DNA of 64,000 bases from Aquimarina atlantica (GCF_000626715.1 NZ_AQRA01000002.1:62001-126000); one strand, 5' to 3'. Positions 32,618 through 41,815 are shown, counted from the first letter of the stretch. Notes: generated by a model not told the origin, from the letters alone. Numbers and translations: made by a program.

Positions 32618-33292
32618 GTGGGTAGTAAGAATAAATTAAAACGATTTAACGAAAACAAAACCTTTCATAATGTAGTAGAACCTACCAGAGAGGATGTAAT
32701 CAATAATACATTAGGATATAAAGGAAAATGGAATGATAAATTTTTCAAAAACCAAAATCCAATTGTTCTAGAGTTAGGTTGTGGTAAAGGCGAATATACG
32801 GTAGGATTAGCCGAGCAATATCCCGATAAGAATTTTATTGGTATCGATATCAAGGGAGCCCGTTTTTGGAGAGGAGCAAAAACCGCAATAGAAAATAAGA
32901 TGTCTAACGTAGGGTTTATAAGAACTCAGATAGAATTAATCGATCATATTTTTGAAGAACAGGAGATCGATGAAATATGGATTACCTTCCCGGATCCGCA
33001 AATCAAATACAAACGCACAAAACATCGATTAACCAATCGCGATTTCTTACAACGTTATAAAAAAATCCTGAAACCAGATGGCATTGTACATCTTAAAACA
33101 GATAGCGAATTTATGCATGGATATACTTTAGGGTTATTGCATGGCGAAGGACATAAAGTACTCTATTCTAATCATAATGTGTATCATAATGAAGGATCTC
33201 CAGAAGTTGTAACTTCGATTCAAACTTTTTATGAAAAACAATATTTAGAACAAAATAAACCTATAACTTACATCCAGTTTAGGATCACGTAA
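32618..33292 (+). CDS. trmB: tRNA (guanine-N7-)-methyltransferase
   Basis: The 224-residue protein begins at GTG with MGSKNKLKRFNENKTF, a start typical of flavobacterial TrmB; no ATG fits better. The SAM-binding motif is LELGCGKGEYTVGLAEQYP (about 55-73), followed by FIGIDIKGARFWRGAK. The catalytic/tRNA region is ITFPDPQIKYKRTKHRLTN (about 124-142), with the conserved PDPxxKxxHxxxR pattern. TrmB makes m7G46 in the variable loop of tRNAs. It is the first gene of a short operon with a LysE-type exporter (14 nt later) and an alkyltransferase-like gene. Confidence 0.93.
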   Translation: MGSKNKLKRFNENKTFHNVVEPTREDVINNTLGYKGKWNDKFFKNQNPIVLELGCGKGEYTVGLAEQYPDKNFIGIDIKGARFWRGAKTAIENKMSNVGFIRTQIELIDHIFEEQEIDEIWITFPDPQIKYKRTKHRLTNRDFLQRYKKILKPDGIVHLKTDSEFMHGYTLGLLHGEGHKVLYSNHNVYHNEGSPEVVTSIQTFYEKQYLEQNKPITYIQFRIT

Positions 33293-33306
33293 TTACCTCA
33301 GTAATT

Positions 33307-33936
33307 TTGGAAACTACCAAACTATTTTTAGTTACATTTTTTGCATCACTAGTTGGAGTAATTCCTCCTGGATTGGTAAATATGACTGTAGCTAGAACTT
33401 GCCTGGAGAGAGGTAAAAATAATGGGATTTTAGTTGCAATTGGTGCATCAATAGTTGTAATATTTCAAGCGTTGATAGCCATTCTTCTGGCTAAGTATAT
33501 TTTCTTCAATCCATATGTTAAAAATATATTACTTCGTACAGGGGCAGTTATCTTTTTTTTCATGGCCATCTATTTTTTTGCAAAAGCAAAACAAAAAAGC
33601 ACAAAAATAAAAGTATATCGAAATAATGACACCAGAAGTTTTTTTAAAGGTGTTATGATGTCTGCAATTAATGTATTACCCATACCCTATTTCTGCGCTA
33701 TTGCTGCGGGAATGAGTGTTAGTGGAAAAATAGAATACGACACCTTGCGAATTACTGCCTTTATTATAGCAGCTGGAGCAGGAACCTTTGTAACCCTCTA
33801 TTTTTATGTGTTTTCTTTCCTTAAAATCGAAAAGAAAACCGCATCTATTACCAAATACTCTAATTATTTTATGGGAATATTAATGTTGATTCTAGTAGTG
33901 ATAACCTTAGCAAGAATTATATATACATGGGAATAA
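33307..33936 (+). CDS. LysE/RhtB family exporter
   Basis: The 209-residue inner-membrane protein has about six hydrophobic segments. Its N-terminal LVTFFASLVGVIPPGLVNMTVART matches the LysE family signature (GxxPPGPxxxxV). Such proteins export amino acids or related small molecules. The start is TTG at 33307; the next in-frame ATG is 25 codons downstream and would remove the first membrane segment, so TTG is preferred. That TTG also falls in a TAATTTTG string that resembles a -7 promoter, probably by chance. It overlaps the alkyltransferase-like gene by 10 nt. Confidence 0.8.
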   Translation: METTKLFLVTFFASLVGVIPPGLVNMTVARTCLERGKNNGILVAIGASIVVIFQALIAILLAKYIFFNPYVKNILLRTGAVIFFFMAIYFFAKAKQKSTKIKVYRNNDTRSFFKGVMMSAINVLPIPYFCAIAAGMSVSGKIEYDTLRITAFIIAAGAGTFVTLYFYVFSFLKIEKKTASITKYSNYFMGILMLILVVITLARIIYTWE

Positions 33937-34271
33937 AGAAAAATGATTCTGATACAAATTTTTTTGAAAGAGTATATGAAGTTGCCAAACTTATTCCGTA
34001 TGGCAGAGTCACTTCTTATGGAGCTATCGCAAAATGTTTGGGTGCCGCACGTAGTGCCAGAATGGTAGGTTGGGCTATGAATGCCTGTGGAGGCCGTGAA
34101 GATGTTCCTGCTCATCGTGTTGTAAATAGAAAAGGAATGCTTACCGGAAAACATCATTTTCAAGGGACTAATCTAATGCAACAGTTACTCGAAAATGAAG
34201 GTGTTGAAGTTATAGATAACCAAATTATAGATTTCGAAAAATTGTTTTGGGATCCTATGAAAGAGTTATAA
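33927..34271 (+). CDS. Alkyltransferase-like protein (ATL) lacking the catalytic cysteine
   Basis: The 114-residue protein is the DNA-binding domain of the O6-alkylguanine-DNA alkyltransferase family: IPYGRVTSYGAIAKCLG, an arginine-finger helix AARSARMVGWAMN (Arg45) and the active-site segment VPAHRVVNRKGMLTGK. The reactive cysteine of the PCHRV motif is Ala62 here (PAHRV), so it cannot accept an alkyl group. ATL proteins bind alkylated guanine, flip it out and hand the lesion to nucleotide excision repair. The stop is close to the usual ATL length. It is the third gene of the trmB operon, overlapping the exporter gene by 10 nt. Confidence 0.88.
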   Translation: MGIKKNDSDTNFFERVYEVAKLIPYGRVTSYGAIAKCLGAARSARMVGWAMNACGGREDVPAHRVVNRKGMLTGKHHFQGTNLMQQLLENEGVEVIDNQIIDFEKLFWDPMKEL

Positions 34272-34385
34272 TACTTCTAATATTTCCTAATTTTTCAAAA
34301 ATTTACAAATATTAGGATATAATCAATAGCGATACAGCTATAAATCATTTCAATTTATAGGCTTTATAATCTTAACTTTTCGACC

Positions 34386-34393
34386 TATCTTTG
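34386..34393 (+). promoter_or_regulatory. -7 promoter element (TATCTTTG) of the mrp-nifU operon
   Basis: TATCTTTG is an exact TAnnTTTG match 54 nt before the ATG at 34448, in the 176-nt gap after the ATL gene. No clear -33 TTG is present. Confidence 0.55.
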
Positions 34394-34447
34394 TGCTTAG
34401 GATCAAACCTGATTTGATCAAATTAGTTAGAAAAAGAAATAATACTC

Positions 34448-35587
34448 ATGAAGTTAGAGAAATCGGATATCTTAAAAGCATTAGAGACTATCACTGTAGC
34501 TGGCGAAGGTAAGAACATGGTAGAAAGTGGTGCAGTAAAAAATGTAATTACTTTTGGTGATGAGGTCATTGTAGATTTAGTGTTGACCACCCCGGCATTG
34601 CATATTCGTAAACGTGCAGAGGTAGATGTAATGAAAGTTATTCATGAAAAAGTATATGAGAAAGCAAAGGTTAAAGTTAACCTTAAAGTCGAAGCACCTG
34701 CTGCTCAGCCTCAAAACAATGAGATTAAAGGAAAACCTATCCCGGGAATTACCAATATTATTGCGGTAGCTTCTGGTAAAGGTGGGGTTGGTAAATCTAC
34801 AGTTACCTCTAATCTTGCTGCTACTTTGGCCAAAATGGGGTTTAAAGTTGGTGTATTAGACGCAGATATCTACGGTCCCTCTGTTCCTATAATGTTTGAC
34901 GTAGAACGTGAACGACCTCTTTCTGTAAAAGAGGATGGAAAATCTAAAATGAAGCCTATAGAAAATTATGGGGTTAAGATTTTATCTATTGGATTTTTTA
35001 CGCAACCTAATCAGGCAGTTGTTTGGAGAGGACCAATGGCAGCAAAAGCATTAAATCAAATGATTTTTGATGCCGCATGGGGAGAGCTCGATTTTATGTT
35101 AATCGATTTACCACCCGGTACAGGAGATATACATTTGTCTATTATGCAGTCGCTACCAATAACAGGAGCAGTGGTTGTTAGTACTCCTCAAAATGTAGCA
35201 TTAGCAGATGCAAGAAAAGGAGTAGCTATGTTTCAACAAGACAGTATTAATGTACCTGTCCTGGGGATTGTAGAAAATATGGCGTATTTTACACCAGAAG
35301 AGCTTCCTAACAATAAATATTATATCTTTGGTAAAGAAGGAGCTAAATACCTCGCAGAGGATCTCGATGTTCCATTTTTGGGAGAGATCCCATTAGTACA
35401 AAGTATACGTGAAGCTGGAGATGCAGGTAGACCTGCTGCATTACAGACAGCAACACCAATAGAAAAGGCTTTTGAAGAATTGACAAAAAATGTGGTTCAG
35501 GAAGTAGTGAACAGAAATGATAATCTACCTCCAACCGAAGCAATTAAAATAACAACAATGGCAGGTTGTTCTGCTGTAAAAAAATAG
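34448..35587 (+). CDS. Mrp/NBP35 family iron-sulfur cluster carrier ATPase
   Basis: The 379-residue protein has an N-terminal MIP18/DUF59 domain (about 1-80) and a P-loop domain with the deviant Walker A GKGGVGKST (about 113-121), DADIYGPSVP and LIDLPPGTGD. Mrp/ApbC proteins bind and transfer [4Fe-4S] clusters. The CxxC pair usually seen after the VENM(A/S)YF segment is replaced by TPEELPNNKYYIFG, a form I believe is common in this phylum; one cysteine remains near the C-terminus (AGCSAVKK). It is followed after 3 nt by a NifU-type scaffold gene, which supports a cluster-assembly role. Confidence 0.9.
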   Translation: MKLEKSDILKALETITVAGEGKNMVESGAVKNVITFGDEVIVDLVLTTPALHIRKRAEVDVMKVIHEKVYEKAKVKVNLKVEAPAAQPQNNEIKGKPIPGITNIIAVASGKGGVGKSTVTSNLAATLAKMGFKVGVLDADIYGPSVPIMFDVERERPLSVKEDGKSKMKPIENYGVKILSIGFFTQPNQAVVWRGPMAAKALNQMIFDAAWGELDFMLIDLPPGTGDIHLSIMQSLPITGAVVVSTPQNVALADARKGVAMFQQDSINVPVLGIVENMAYFTPEELPNNKYYIFGKEGAKYLAEDLDVPFLGEIPLVQSIREAGDAGRPAALQTATPIEKAFEELTKNVVQEVVNRNDNLPPTEAIKITTMAGCSAVKK

Positions 35588-35590
35588 AAA

Positions 35591-35830
35591 ATGACTTCTG
35601 AAGAATTAAAAATTAATGTAGAAAAGGCCCTGGATGAAATAAGGCCGTTTTTGGAGAGTGATGGAGGAAATATTTCTTTAATTTCTATTGAAGATGATAA
35701 GATCGTTAAGGTTCAATTAGAAGGTGCATGTGTAGGGTGTAGTGTAAATCAAATGACGCTTAAATCTGGAGTAGAAATGACGATTAAAAAATATGCTCCT
35801 CAAATCGAATCAGTACTCAATGTAGAATAA
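35591..35830 (+). CDS. NifU C-terminal domain iron-sulfur scaffold protein
   Basis: The 79-residue protein is a single Nfu domain: VEKALDEIRPFLESDGGNI, the cluster-binding GACVGCSVNQMTLKSGVE with its CxxC pair, and a C-terminal IKKYAPQIESVLNVE. Nfu proteins carry a [4Fe-4S] cluster at a dimer interface and deliver it to client enzymes. The 3-nt gap from the Mrp gene indicates coupled expression. It ends in a strong terminator shared with the convergent acyltransferase gene. Confidence 0.92.
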   Translation: MTSEELKINVEKALDEIRPFLESDGGNISLISIEDDKIVKVQLEGACVGCSVNQMTLKSGVEMTIKKYAPQIESVLNVE

Positions 35831-35851
35831 CTATAGAATTACTTAATAATT

Positions 35852-35897
35852 AAAAGCCCTATGCTTAAGGAGTTTATTCCTTAAGCATAGGGCTTTT
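35852..35897. terminator. Bidirectional terminator with 20-bp stem
   Basis: AAAAGCCCTATGCTTAAGGA / TCCTTAAGCATAGGGCTTTT (35852-35871, 35878-35897) is a perfect stem with T-runs on both strands. Its right arm covers the last codons and the stop of the minus-strand acyltransferase gene (stop at 35883-35881), so the terminator doubles as coding sequence. Confidence 0.92.
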
Positions 35898-37008
35898 TTA
35901 GTCCAAAAAATGGATGCAAAACTGGTATTCTTAAAATGATTAAATGATAAATCATCCAACTCCCTAAAAATGTACCAAAAACTAACACTGTGAACTTAGA
36001 GATAAATCCCCAATCAAGATTCATGACATAATACCCTATTGCAATCATAATCGTTTGATGTAAAATATAAAAAGGATACACTGCACGGTTACAATATGCT
36101 AATTTTTTACTCTTCCTATTTAGGAATTTTGCCCCATAGCCAAATAGTACTAAAATCCAGGACCATAAATTAATTACTTTAATCAATGCTTCAGAAAAAT
36201 GCACGAATGTGCTATCCTCTAATGCCAACCATATCCATATTTGTGTATTAAATGTAATAATCCCTATGATTAGTGCTTTAGATTTTATTCGATTCACACT
36301 ACTCCAGAATTCTTTTCCAGATGCGATGAGAACAAATCCAAAGAAAAATAAAATGAGACTATTTATAAAATTGAACCAATCATCGATTAAGGCATGAGTG
36401 ACAGGAAAAAAAGGCTCTAAAAATGCTTCAGTTAAATATAATGGTATAATAAAAAGATATAATCCATACGTTTTTTGCACATTTTTTCTAACCCAAATAA
36501 TTAGTTTAGTCGGATTTTTTTTGATCCAGATAAACACTGGTGATAGTATTAATGAAAATATCAAAAGATACGGCAAAAACCAGAGATGATGCCAACTAAA
36601 ATTTCCTTCTGGATATATTCCAGCATATGCTATGGTGGTAAAATATTCTACTAGCGAACCAGAAAACTGATGGTTTGCCATACGTTCAAAATATACCTGT
36701 GGAGGGACAATAAACAACATTCCAAAAAGTAATGGAATTGCCAATCTTTTAATACGTTCTAGGTTGAATTGCCATAAATTTCGGGAAGAAAGCGCATAAT
36801 AAGTCCCCATACCCGATATCACAAATAAAATAGGTAAACGCCATTGATTTAAGAAAAGCATAGGCCAGCGAAGCCAATCATAAATTATGTTGTTTTTAAT
36901 ATGAAAGCCCCAAGGCACAAAAAACATTCCTACATGATAAAAAATTAATAACCCAAATACAATAACTCGCAACCAGTCGAGATCATATCGACGAATTTGT
37001 TTCTCCAT
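35881..37008 (-). CDS. Acyltransferase family 3 membrane protein
   Basis: The 375-residue protein has about ten hydrophobic segments and the acyltransferase-3 start RRYDLDWLRVIVFGLLIFYHVGMFF, with the conserved Arg and His of that family, then a LFVISGMGTYYALSSRN segment. Members O-acylate sugars, glucans or surface polysaccharides in the membrane; related OpgC-like proteins act on glucans. The acceptor here is unknown. The gene is single, ends inside a bidirectional terminator, and lies 117 nt downstream of an AraC-type regulator gene on the same strand, which may or may not control it. Confidence 0.8.
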   Translation of the reverse strand: MEKQIRRYDLDWLRVIVFGLLIFYHVGMFFVPWGFHIKNNIIYDWLRWPMLFLNQWRLPILFVISGMGTYYALSSRNLWQFNLERIKRLAIPLLFGMLFIVPPQVYFERMANHQFSGSLVEYFTTIAYAGIYPEGNFSWHHLWFLPYLLIFSLILSPVFIWIKKNPTKLIIWVRKNVQKTYGLYLFIIPLYLTEAFLEPFFPVTHALIDDWFNFINSLILFFFGFVLIASGKEFWSSVNRIKSKALIIGIITFNTQIWIWLALEDSTFVHFSEALIKVINLWSWILVLFGYGAKFLNRKSKKLAYCNRAVYPFYILHQTIMIAIGYYVMNLDWGFISKFTVLVFGTFLGSWMIYHLIILRIPVLHPFFGLKKPYA

Positions 37009-37124
37009 AATACTTAAAAATTTGTTTCGTCAAAAGTGGAGTATTTTGCTTATCACCAGGTATTAAAAAAAGAGTATTGCGTCTAGAATTATAATTCTAG
37101 ACACTTTTTAACTGATGTTTAATC

Positions 37125-38306
37125 TTAAGAAACAGATTTTTGAAATTTCACAAATGCTTTAGGAGACATTTCTACATGTTTTTTAAAAGCATTATAGAAT
37201 GTAGCTTTTGACTTAAAACCAACAGAATTACCAATAGCTTCGATGGTAAGGTGATTATAATTTTTATCTAATAATCTTTTTTTTGATTCTTCAATTCTAT
37301 ATTGATTTATAAAATCATTAAAATTCAAATTAGTATTTACATTTATAATTTGAGAAATATAGTTAGAATTAGATCCTAAGTTTTTTGCCAAATCTTTTAA
37401 TGAAGCTGTAGGCAACAAATAGTATGCTTCGTCTTTGATATACGCTTTTATTTCTTTTATAGAGCTTTGGTCATTTTTAATTTTTGAAGTCTCATACTTA
37501 TCAGCTATCCATGAATTTTCAAAAAATCGCGATTCTGAAAGTAGCACAAAAGTTGTAATTAAAATAAGTGAGGTAAGAAAGATAAAAATATAGTGATCAC
37601 CCGCATCATCTTCAAAGTTTAGAAATACTAAAAACACAAGGATAAATGTTGCCAAAAAACCAATAATTGTATTTCTAGAAAAATCATATTTATTAACTTT
37701 TATACTATTTGCATTTTTAGTTTTACTAGCATAAAAATGCTTTACTATAAGCCGTATAGATAGTATAATATAAATGATAAAACTGGATAAGACAAGCCAT
37801 CTAAATTCATCTTTTATCCATAGGTAAGAATAATTCGTGTTATCAGGAACAGGAATTCTTTGTATTTCTGAAAAATATGCTCCCAGATATGCATTAATCT
37901 TTACAGAAACAGGCTGTGTATAGTATGCTATCTGAGACAAAAAATATACTGTAGATGGGAGAACATGAATCCAATGCTTCTTAAAAGTAATTGAATTTCG
38001 TTCTAGAAGTGCATAAATAAACAAATATATCGACGGCCCCAAAAGCAATACCAGTGGCTCGGTACTATCATTTACATGTGGTACATATTTTAAAAGACCT
38101 GTGTAGCACAAAAAAACATCAATTGCAATAATAGATTGCAGTAATAAAGACCACCCATATATTCTAAAAGCAGTATTTTTCGAGGTTCTAAAAAGAATTA
38201 CCAAACTTAGTAGTATTCCTAAAAACACACCTAAAAACATAAAATATGATACCGGATTATGACGTATCGGGATTTTATCAATTATGTATTGAATACTTTC
38301 CATCAA
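37125..38306 (-). CDS. Membrane-bound AraC family transcriptional regulator
   Basis: The 393-residue protein has an N-terminal membrane domain of about seven helices (residues ~18-260) joined to a C-terminal AraC-type double helix-turn-helix domain (about 290-390: LAKNLGSNSNYISQIINVNTNLNFNDFINQYRIEESKKRLL, then SVGFKSKATFYNAFKKHVEMSPKAFVKF). This layout of a 7TM sensor joined to AraC is frequent in flavobacteria. The membrane domain presumably senses a hydrophobic or extracytoplasmic signal. The target is unknown. It starts 10 nt after the metallophosphoesterase stop, so the two may be co-transcribed. Confidence 0.85.
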   Translation of the reverse strand: MMESIQYIIDKIPIRHNPVSYFMFLGVFLGILLSLVILFRTSKNTAFRIYGWSLLLQSIIAIDVFLCYTGLLKYVPHVNDSTEPLVLLLGPSIYLFIYALLERNSITFKKHWIHVLPSTVYFLSQIAYYTQPVSVKINAYLGAYFSEIQRIPVPDNTNYSYLWIKDEFRWLVLSSFIIYIILSIRLIVKHFYASKTKNANSIKVNKYDFSRNTIIGFLATFILVFLVFLNFEDDAGDHYIFIFLTSLILITTFVLLSESRFFENSWIADKYETSKIKNDQSSIKEIKAYIKDEAYYLLPTASLKDLAKNLGSNSNYISQIINVNTNLNFNDFINQYRIEESKKRLLDKNYNHLTIEAIGNSVGFKSKATFYNAFKKHVEMSPKAFVKFQKSVS

Positions 38307-38316
38307 ATAAGATCAT

Positions 38317-39219
38317 CTATTCTGTGATAAACTCGGTAAGCTTTTGAGGTCCTTCCAGAGGGACTCTAATGATTTTTAATATCCCATCTTCTGTAGTAGA
38401 AATTTGCCACTTCATTAAGGTGATACTACCATTTTCGATTTCTATCCCTGTAATAGATCTGGGATGAACACAACTCCCATCATTAAACAGCGCTAGTTCT
38501 CCTGCTTCTGGGAATCGAGGTCTGTGCGTATGACCAATAATAGTTAACAGGTTCTTGTTATTGGCAATCCATTTTTTAATTCTACGTTCTATTCGTATCG
38601 TTTCTTTGTAGTTTTTTGCAGGACTGGTTGGGTCTGCAATTCCTACTACCTGAAGAGGTTTCCATAAAACCCGTACAAGAAATCTATTTATTCTCCAACC
38701 TATATAATTCATAAAATCTGCCTGGTGGCCATGAATCAAGAAAACCTCCTGTCCTGTATTCTTATGTTTCAACACAATAGCTTCATTATATTTTATATCA
38801 GGAAACAAAGGAACTTCTTTATCTGTATCTGTTTTTTGATCAAAATAAGAACTAAGGTGTTTTTTTACATATTTTGGATCCCGATATACCATATCATGAT
38901 TACCCCAAATCAAATTCAATCTATGATCTGCATGAAATAATTGTAATAATTCGTATATATCTTTATGTGCTCTAAATATGGTTTCGAAACTTAAATTCTC
39001 CCACAGCTCATCTCCATCACCTAATTCACAATAGGTAAATCCTTCGGTATAATAATGTTTTAAAGCATGGAAATAAATATTGCGGTTATTAGCAAACTCA
39101 TCTGCAAAACTATTATCTCCCCGGTGACAATCACTAAAAAAGATAAACTTAGACGTATCATCAAACGGAATTACTTTGGCATTTTTATAAGCACGATCCA
39201 AACGGGATTGAGAAGACAT
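38317..39219 (-). CDS. Calcineurin-like metallophosphoesterase
   Basis: The 300-residue protein has all metal-binding motifs of the calcineurin-like fold: FFSDCHRGD (D-x-H), ELGDGDELWE (GD..), IWGNHDMV (GNHD), IHGHQAD (H) and GHTHRPRFPE (GHxH). The family includes UDP-2,3-diacylglucosamine hydrolases (LpxH) and nucleotide phosphoesterases. The YIGWRINRFLVRVLWKP insert may lie on the membrane surface, as in LpxH-like enzymes, but I cannot assign a substrate. It is followed after 10 nt by the AraC-type regulator gene on the same strand. Confidence 0.8.
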   Translation of the reverse strand: MSSQSRLDRAYKNAKVIPFDDTSKFIFFSDCHRGDNSFADEFANNRNIYFHALKHYYTEGFTYCELGDGDELWENLSFETIFRAHKDIYELLQLFHADHRLNLIWGNHDMVYRDPKYVKKHLSSYFDQKTDTDKEVPLFPDIKYNEAIVLKHKNTGQEVFLIHGHQADFMNYIGWRINRFLVRVLWKPLQVVGIADPTSPAKNYKETIRIERRIKKWIANNKNLLTIIGHTHRPRFPEAGELALFNDGSCVHPRSITGIEIENGSITLMKWQISTTEDGILKIIRVPLEGPQKLTEFITE

Positions 39220-39396
39220 ACACTACGTTTTTAGTAAATATACAATACTATATATTTTATTTGTGCTCGACTATCTAAAAAAATATCCAGAATAAAAATA
39301 ATAGATTCAATACAAATTTTATTTCAAGTTCTTTAATATTTATCATAAATGTTGATTTAAATAAAATAAATTTGAAAACATTTCATTCTACATCTC

Positions 39397-40128
39397 ATGA
39401 TGCTATCTAGATATCTGCCTATTTTCGTAATACTAGCTATTCTTTCAGAAATATTAGGAACAGTAGGAGGTTTTGGCTCTTCGGTATATTTTGTTCCTAT
39501 TACCAACTTTTTTCTTGATTTCCAATCTGTTTTGGGAATAACAGCATTATTTCACTTGTCTAGCAATACGACCAAAATTGTATTTTTTAGAAAGGGATTA
39601 GATAAAAAGATAGTATTAGCTTTAGGCATACCAGCTATAATATTTGTTTCTGTGGGAGCATATTTCAGTAAGTATATAAACCCAGAAATACTTACATATA
39701 TTCTAGGTTTTTTTCTGATAGGATTAAGCCTATTGTTCCTTATTTTTAAACAATTTAAGGTAAAATCAAATACTAAAAGTGCAATTATAGGGGGATCTTT
39801 GTCGGGATTAAGTGCAGGGCTTCTAGGAACAGGAGGTGCAATAAGAGGCATTACTATGTCTGCTTTCAAAATGAATAAGGACAAGTTTATAGCTACTTCG
39901 GCAGTAATTGATTTGGGAGTAGATTTTAGCAGAACAGTAGTATACTATTTTAATGGGTATATACATCAACATGATATGTACTTAGTTCCTATTTTAATTG
40001 TTGTGAGTATTACAGGAACCTGGATAGGAAAGAAAATTCTAAATAAAATCTCTCAGGAACAATTTAGAAAATTTGTGCTATTTCTGATATTAGGAATAGG
40101 AACTATAAGTGTAATATCAAACCTTTAA
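39397..40128 (+). CDS. TSUP (TauE/SafE) family membrane transporter
   Basis: The 243-residue protein has about seven hydrophobic segments and two related halves: VGGFGSSVYFVPITNFFLDFQ at the start and GGSLSGLSAGLLGTGGAIRGITM in the middle, both glycine-rich as in the TSUP family. Members move sulfite, sulfoacetate, thiosulfate or similar anions. It stands alone on the plus strand, divergent from the phosphoesterase. Two ATG codons are adjacent at the start (39397 and 39400); either could be used. The substrate cannot be assigned. Confidence 0.8.
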   Translation: MMLSRYLPIFVILAILSEILGTVGGFGSSVYFVPITNFFLDFQSVLGITALFHLSSNTTKIVFFRKGLDKKIVLALGIPAIIFVSVGAYFSKYINPEILTYILGFFLIGLSLLFLIFKQFKVKSNTKSAIIGGSLSGLSAGLLGTGGAIRGITMSAFKMNKDKFIATSAVIDLGVDFSRTVVYYFNGYIHQHDMYLVPILIVVSITGTWIGKKILNKISQEQFRKFVLFLILGIGTISVISNL

Positions 40129-40221
40129 TTTTTCTTTTTTCCAGTTATTATTTCTTATTTTTCAAAATGTTTAAACCCTAGCTACCTGATTTATGTCATT
40201 TTTATTAGCAAATGCTACTCC

Positions 40222-40229
40222 TATCTTTG
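40222..40229 (+). promoter_or_regulatory. -7 promoter element (TATCTTTG) of the Mla-type operon
   Basis: TATCTTTG matches TAnnTTTG exactly, 23 nt before the ATG at 40253. Confidence 0.5.
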
Positions 40230-40252
40230 AATAACATTGAAGCAGATTATTT

Positions 40253-41035
40253 ATGACACGATCACTTCGCATAGTAGAAAGAACCAAAGCTTTTTTTACA
40301 GAGATAGGCGATTTGTCATATTTCTCAGGACGTTTTTTTAAAGAAGTATTCACAAGGCCTTTTGAGTTTCAGGAACTATTACGACAATGCTATAATATGG
40401 GTAATCGTTCTTTACTTTTAGTTGGGGTAACCGGATTTATTTTAGGGTTGGTTTTTACACTTCAGTCTCGACCTACTTTAATGGAGTTTGGTGCAGAGTC
40501 CTGGATGCCTTCTATGGTAGGGATTTCTATTGTAAGAGAAATCGGACCTGTAATTACTGCTCTTATTTGCGCAGGGAGAATTGGTTCTGGAATCGGTGCC
40601 GAACTTGGGTCTATGCGAGTAACAGAGCAAATTGATGCGATGGAGGTATCAGGAACAAATCCCTTTAAGTATCTTGTTGTTACTCGTATTACAGCAACAA
40701 CTTTAATGCTTCCTATATTAATTATTTTTGGGGATGCAATTGCTTTATTTGGTTCTGCTATTGTCGAAAATTTAAAAGGAGCTGTCTCCTATCAACTATA
40801 TTTTAATCAAGTGTTTGATGCCATAAAGTATAGTGATATCATTCCTGCTACAGTAAAATCATTCTTTTTTGGATATGCTATAGGACTGGTCGGATGTTAC
40901 AAAGGATATTACTGTAAAAAAGGAACGGCTGGTGTTGGTGAGGCGTCAAACTCGGCGGTAGTATATACTTCAATGTTATTGTTTGTCATTGATTTTATTG
41001 CAGTATTTCTAGCAGACATATTTTTTGAAATTTAA
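40253..41035 (+). CDS. mlaE: MlaE-type ABC transporter permease
   Basis: The 260-residue protein is an MlaE family permease with about five to six hydrophobic segments and the signature REIGPVITALICAGRIGSGIGAELGSMRVTEQIDAMEVSG in the middle. MlaFEDB complexes move phospholipids between the inner membrane and the periplasm and help keep the outer membrane asymmetric. It overlaps the ATPase gene by 1 nt (TTTAATG), and the MCE-domain gene follows, so this is a complete core Mla-type operon. No mlaB (STAS) or mlaC gene is visible, which I believe is normal for this phylum. Confidence 0.9.
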   Translation: MTRSLRIVERTKAFFTEIGDLSYFSGRFFKEVFTRPFEFQELLRQCYNMGNRSLLLVGVTGFILGLVFTLQSRPTLMEFGAESWMPSMVGISIVREIGPVITALICAGRIGSGIGAELGSMRVTEQIDAMEVSGTNPFKYLVVTRITATTLMLPILIIFGDAIALFGSAIVENLKGAVSYQLYFNQVFDAIKYSDIIPATVKSFFFGYAIGLVGCYKGYYCKKGTAGVGEASNSAVVYTSMLLFVIDFIAVFLADIFFEI

Positions 41036-41787
41036 TGAAACCTAAAAAAAATATAACTTCTGTTCTTGAGATCAAAGATCTAAGAAAAAACTTTGGTGAT
41101 AATCACGTGCTCAACGGGTTTAGTTTGCAATTATTTGAAGGAGAAAACCTGGTGGTGATGGGCAAATCCGGTTCAGGTAAATCGGTAATGATCAAATGCC
41201 TCGTAGGGTTAATGCAAGCAGATAGTGGTAGTATACGAATAAAAGGGCAAGATATTACTATTTTGGGACAAATAGAACTAGATCTGCTTCGTACCGAAAT
41301 TGGTTTTTTGTTTCAAGGTAGTGCCTTATATGATTCTATGACGGTTCGTGAGAATCTAGAGTTTCCTTTACGCAGGCATAAAGATAAATTGAATATGACT
41401 GGCCATACTGAAGCTTTAGTTATAGAAGCACTCCAAAATGTAGGTTTGGCACATGCAATAGACTTAATGCCATCAGAACTATCAGGAGGAATGCAACGCC
41501 GAGTAGCACTAGCGAGAGCCTTGATTCTAAAACCTAAAATTATTCTTTATGATGAACCTACAACAGGATTAGATCCAATAACTTCTAAAGAAATTATAGA
41601 ATTAATGCGTAGTATTCAAAAAAAATACGGAACCTCATCATTAATTATTACACATGATGTGGATTGCGCCAGAGTTATTTCTAACAGAATTATTTTGCTC
41701 GTAGACGGAATTAATTATGCAGAAGGAACATATCATGAATTATCTCAATCAAATGATCCCCAGGTAAAAGCTTTTTTTAAGCATTAG
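41035..41787 (+). CDS. mlaF: MlaF-type ABC transporter ATP-binding protein
   Basis: The 250-residue ATPase has Walker A GKSGSGKSV (about 42-50), a Q-loop FLFQGSALYDSMTV, the signature LSGGMQRRVALARAL, Walker B IILYDEPTTGLDP and the switch THDVD. The FQGSALYDSMTVRENLEFPL stretch is characteristic of MlaF. It powers the MlaE permease encoded just before it. Start and stop overlaps or short gaps on either side indicate one transcript. Confidence 0.92.
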   Translation: MKPKKNITSVLEIKDLRKNFGDNHVLNGFSLQLFEGENLVVMGKSGSGKSVMIKCLVGLMQADSGSIRIKGQDITILGQIELDLLRTEIGFLFQGSALYDSMTVRENLEFPLRRHKDKLNMTGHTEALVIEALQNVGLAHAIDLMPSELSGGMQRRVALARALILKPKIILYDEPTTGLDPITSKEIIELMRSIQKKYGTSSLIITHDVDCARVISNRIILLVDGINYAEGTYHELSQSNDPQVKAFFKH

Positions 41788-41815
41788 AGAATAGATAAAA
41801 CTAAAGTGAAACGCT

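Noticed and set aside
33302..33309. TAATTTTG as a promoter for the LysE-type exporter
   Set aside because: It overlaps the TTG start codon itself, so a transcript from it would lack the start; the gene is served by the trmB transcript.
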